NCBI GenBank assembly: GCA_018607545.1
Contig: JABBBF010000184.1
Coordinates: forward strand, 1 to 5,439
Source: SAR92 clade bacterium
GTDB taxonomy: Bacteria > Pseudomonadota > Gammaproteobacteria > Pseudomonadales > Porticoccaceae
Direction: 5' to 3'
DNA length: 5,439 nt
In this document: positions 5,397 through 5,439 of the stretch, piece by piece
Numbering within the stretch: position 1 is the stretch's first letter
Layout: every line of letters starts with the position of its first letter
Made by a program: the position numbers and the translations under genes
The notes under the pieces: generated by a model
The model's database searches: none
Told to the model about the DNA's origin: nothing
Seen by the model: the letters and a program-made list of their open reading frames with translations, nothing else

Positions 5397-5427
5397 TTTA
5401 CACTGTGTTTTTGGCATAATGCCCCCC
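5391..5427 (+). promoter_or_regulatory. Promoter reading out of the window, with C-rich discriminator
   Basis: GCGACA (5391-5396, 4 of 6 to TTGACA) and CATAAT (5415-5420, 5 of 6 to TATAAT) are 18 nt apart. The -10 is followed by GCCCCCC up to the expected start at about 5427-5428. GC-rich discriminators of this kind are typical of promoters shut down by ppGpp/DksA, such as those for tRNA, rRNA and translation genes. The -10 lies within an 11-bp inverted repeat, GGCAT-A-ATGCC (5413-5423). The gene driven lies beyond the right edge and cannot be named. Confidence 0.6.
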
Positions 5428-5439
5428 AAGAAAATTCAT

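Overview
This window reads as ordinary chromosomal DNA of a gammaproteobacterium. The evidence is a long gammaproteobacterial-type CCA-adding enzyme with an HD domain, a four-cysteine FNR/Anr regulator next to a UspE-type tandem universal stress protein, and a FolM-type pteridine reductase. A marine Cellvibrionales-like or Pseudomonas-like relative is a reasonable guess, but the window does not settle it. Base composition and codon use look even throughout. I see no transposase, integrase, CRISPR array, tRNA or rRNA.

Layout, left to right. (1) 1-2414 is a folate/tRNA block. The 3' part of folK (+) converges, with only 6 nt between stops, on a minus-strand pair cca-folM, in which folM follows cca after a 6-nt gap. 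(2) 2415-2533 is a 119-nt AT-rich gap upstream of cca holding a 12-bp palindrome and a possible promoter. (3) 2534-4331 is a redox/stress block. An fnr/anr gene on minus is divergent from uspE on plus, and the shared 154-nt spacer carries a near-perfect FNR box, TTGAT-N4-ATCAG. (4) 4321-4364 holds four head-to-tail copies of an 11-bp unit that contain the stop codons of both uspE and the converging msrA. (5) 4358-5020 is msrA on minus, with an N-terminal export signal and most likely a TTG start. (6) 5021-5439 is a divergent spacer, then a 57-aa charged small protein gene (5160-5333) with a good ribosome-binding site, then a perfect 12-bp inverted repeat with a 24-nt loop. That repeat runs into a promoter with a C-rich discriminator, pointing at a gene beyond the right edge.

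How the genes fit together. FolK and FolM act on pterins (folate synthesis and reduction). Cca matures tRNA 3' ends. FNR senses low oxygen through an [4Fe-4S] cluster and probably controls uspE and itself through the shared site. UspE and exported MsrA are stress-protection proteins. I found no evidence of a new multi-gene system. The most rewarding points for follow-up are the unannotated small gene, the inverted repeat and promoter at the right edge, the stop-codon tandem repeat, and a Glu in the DxD motif of Cca.
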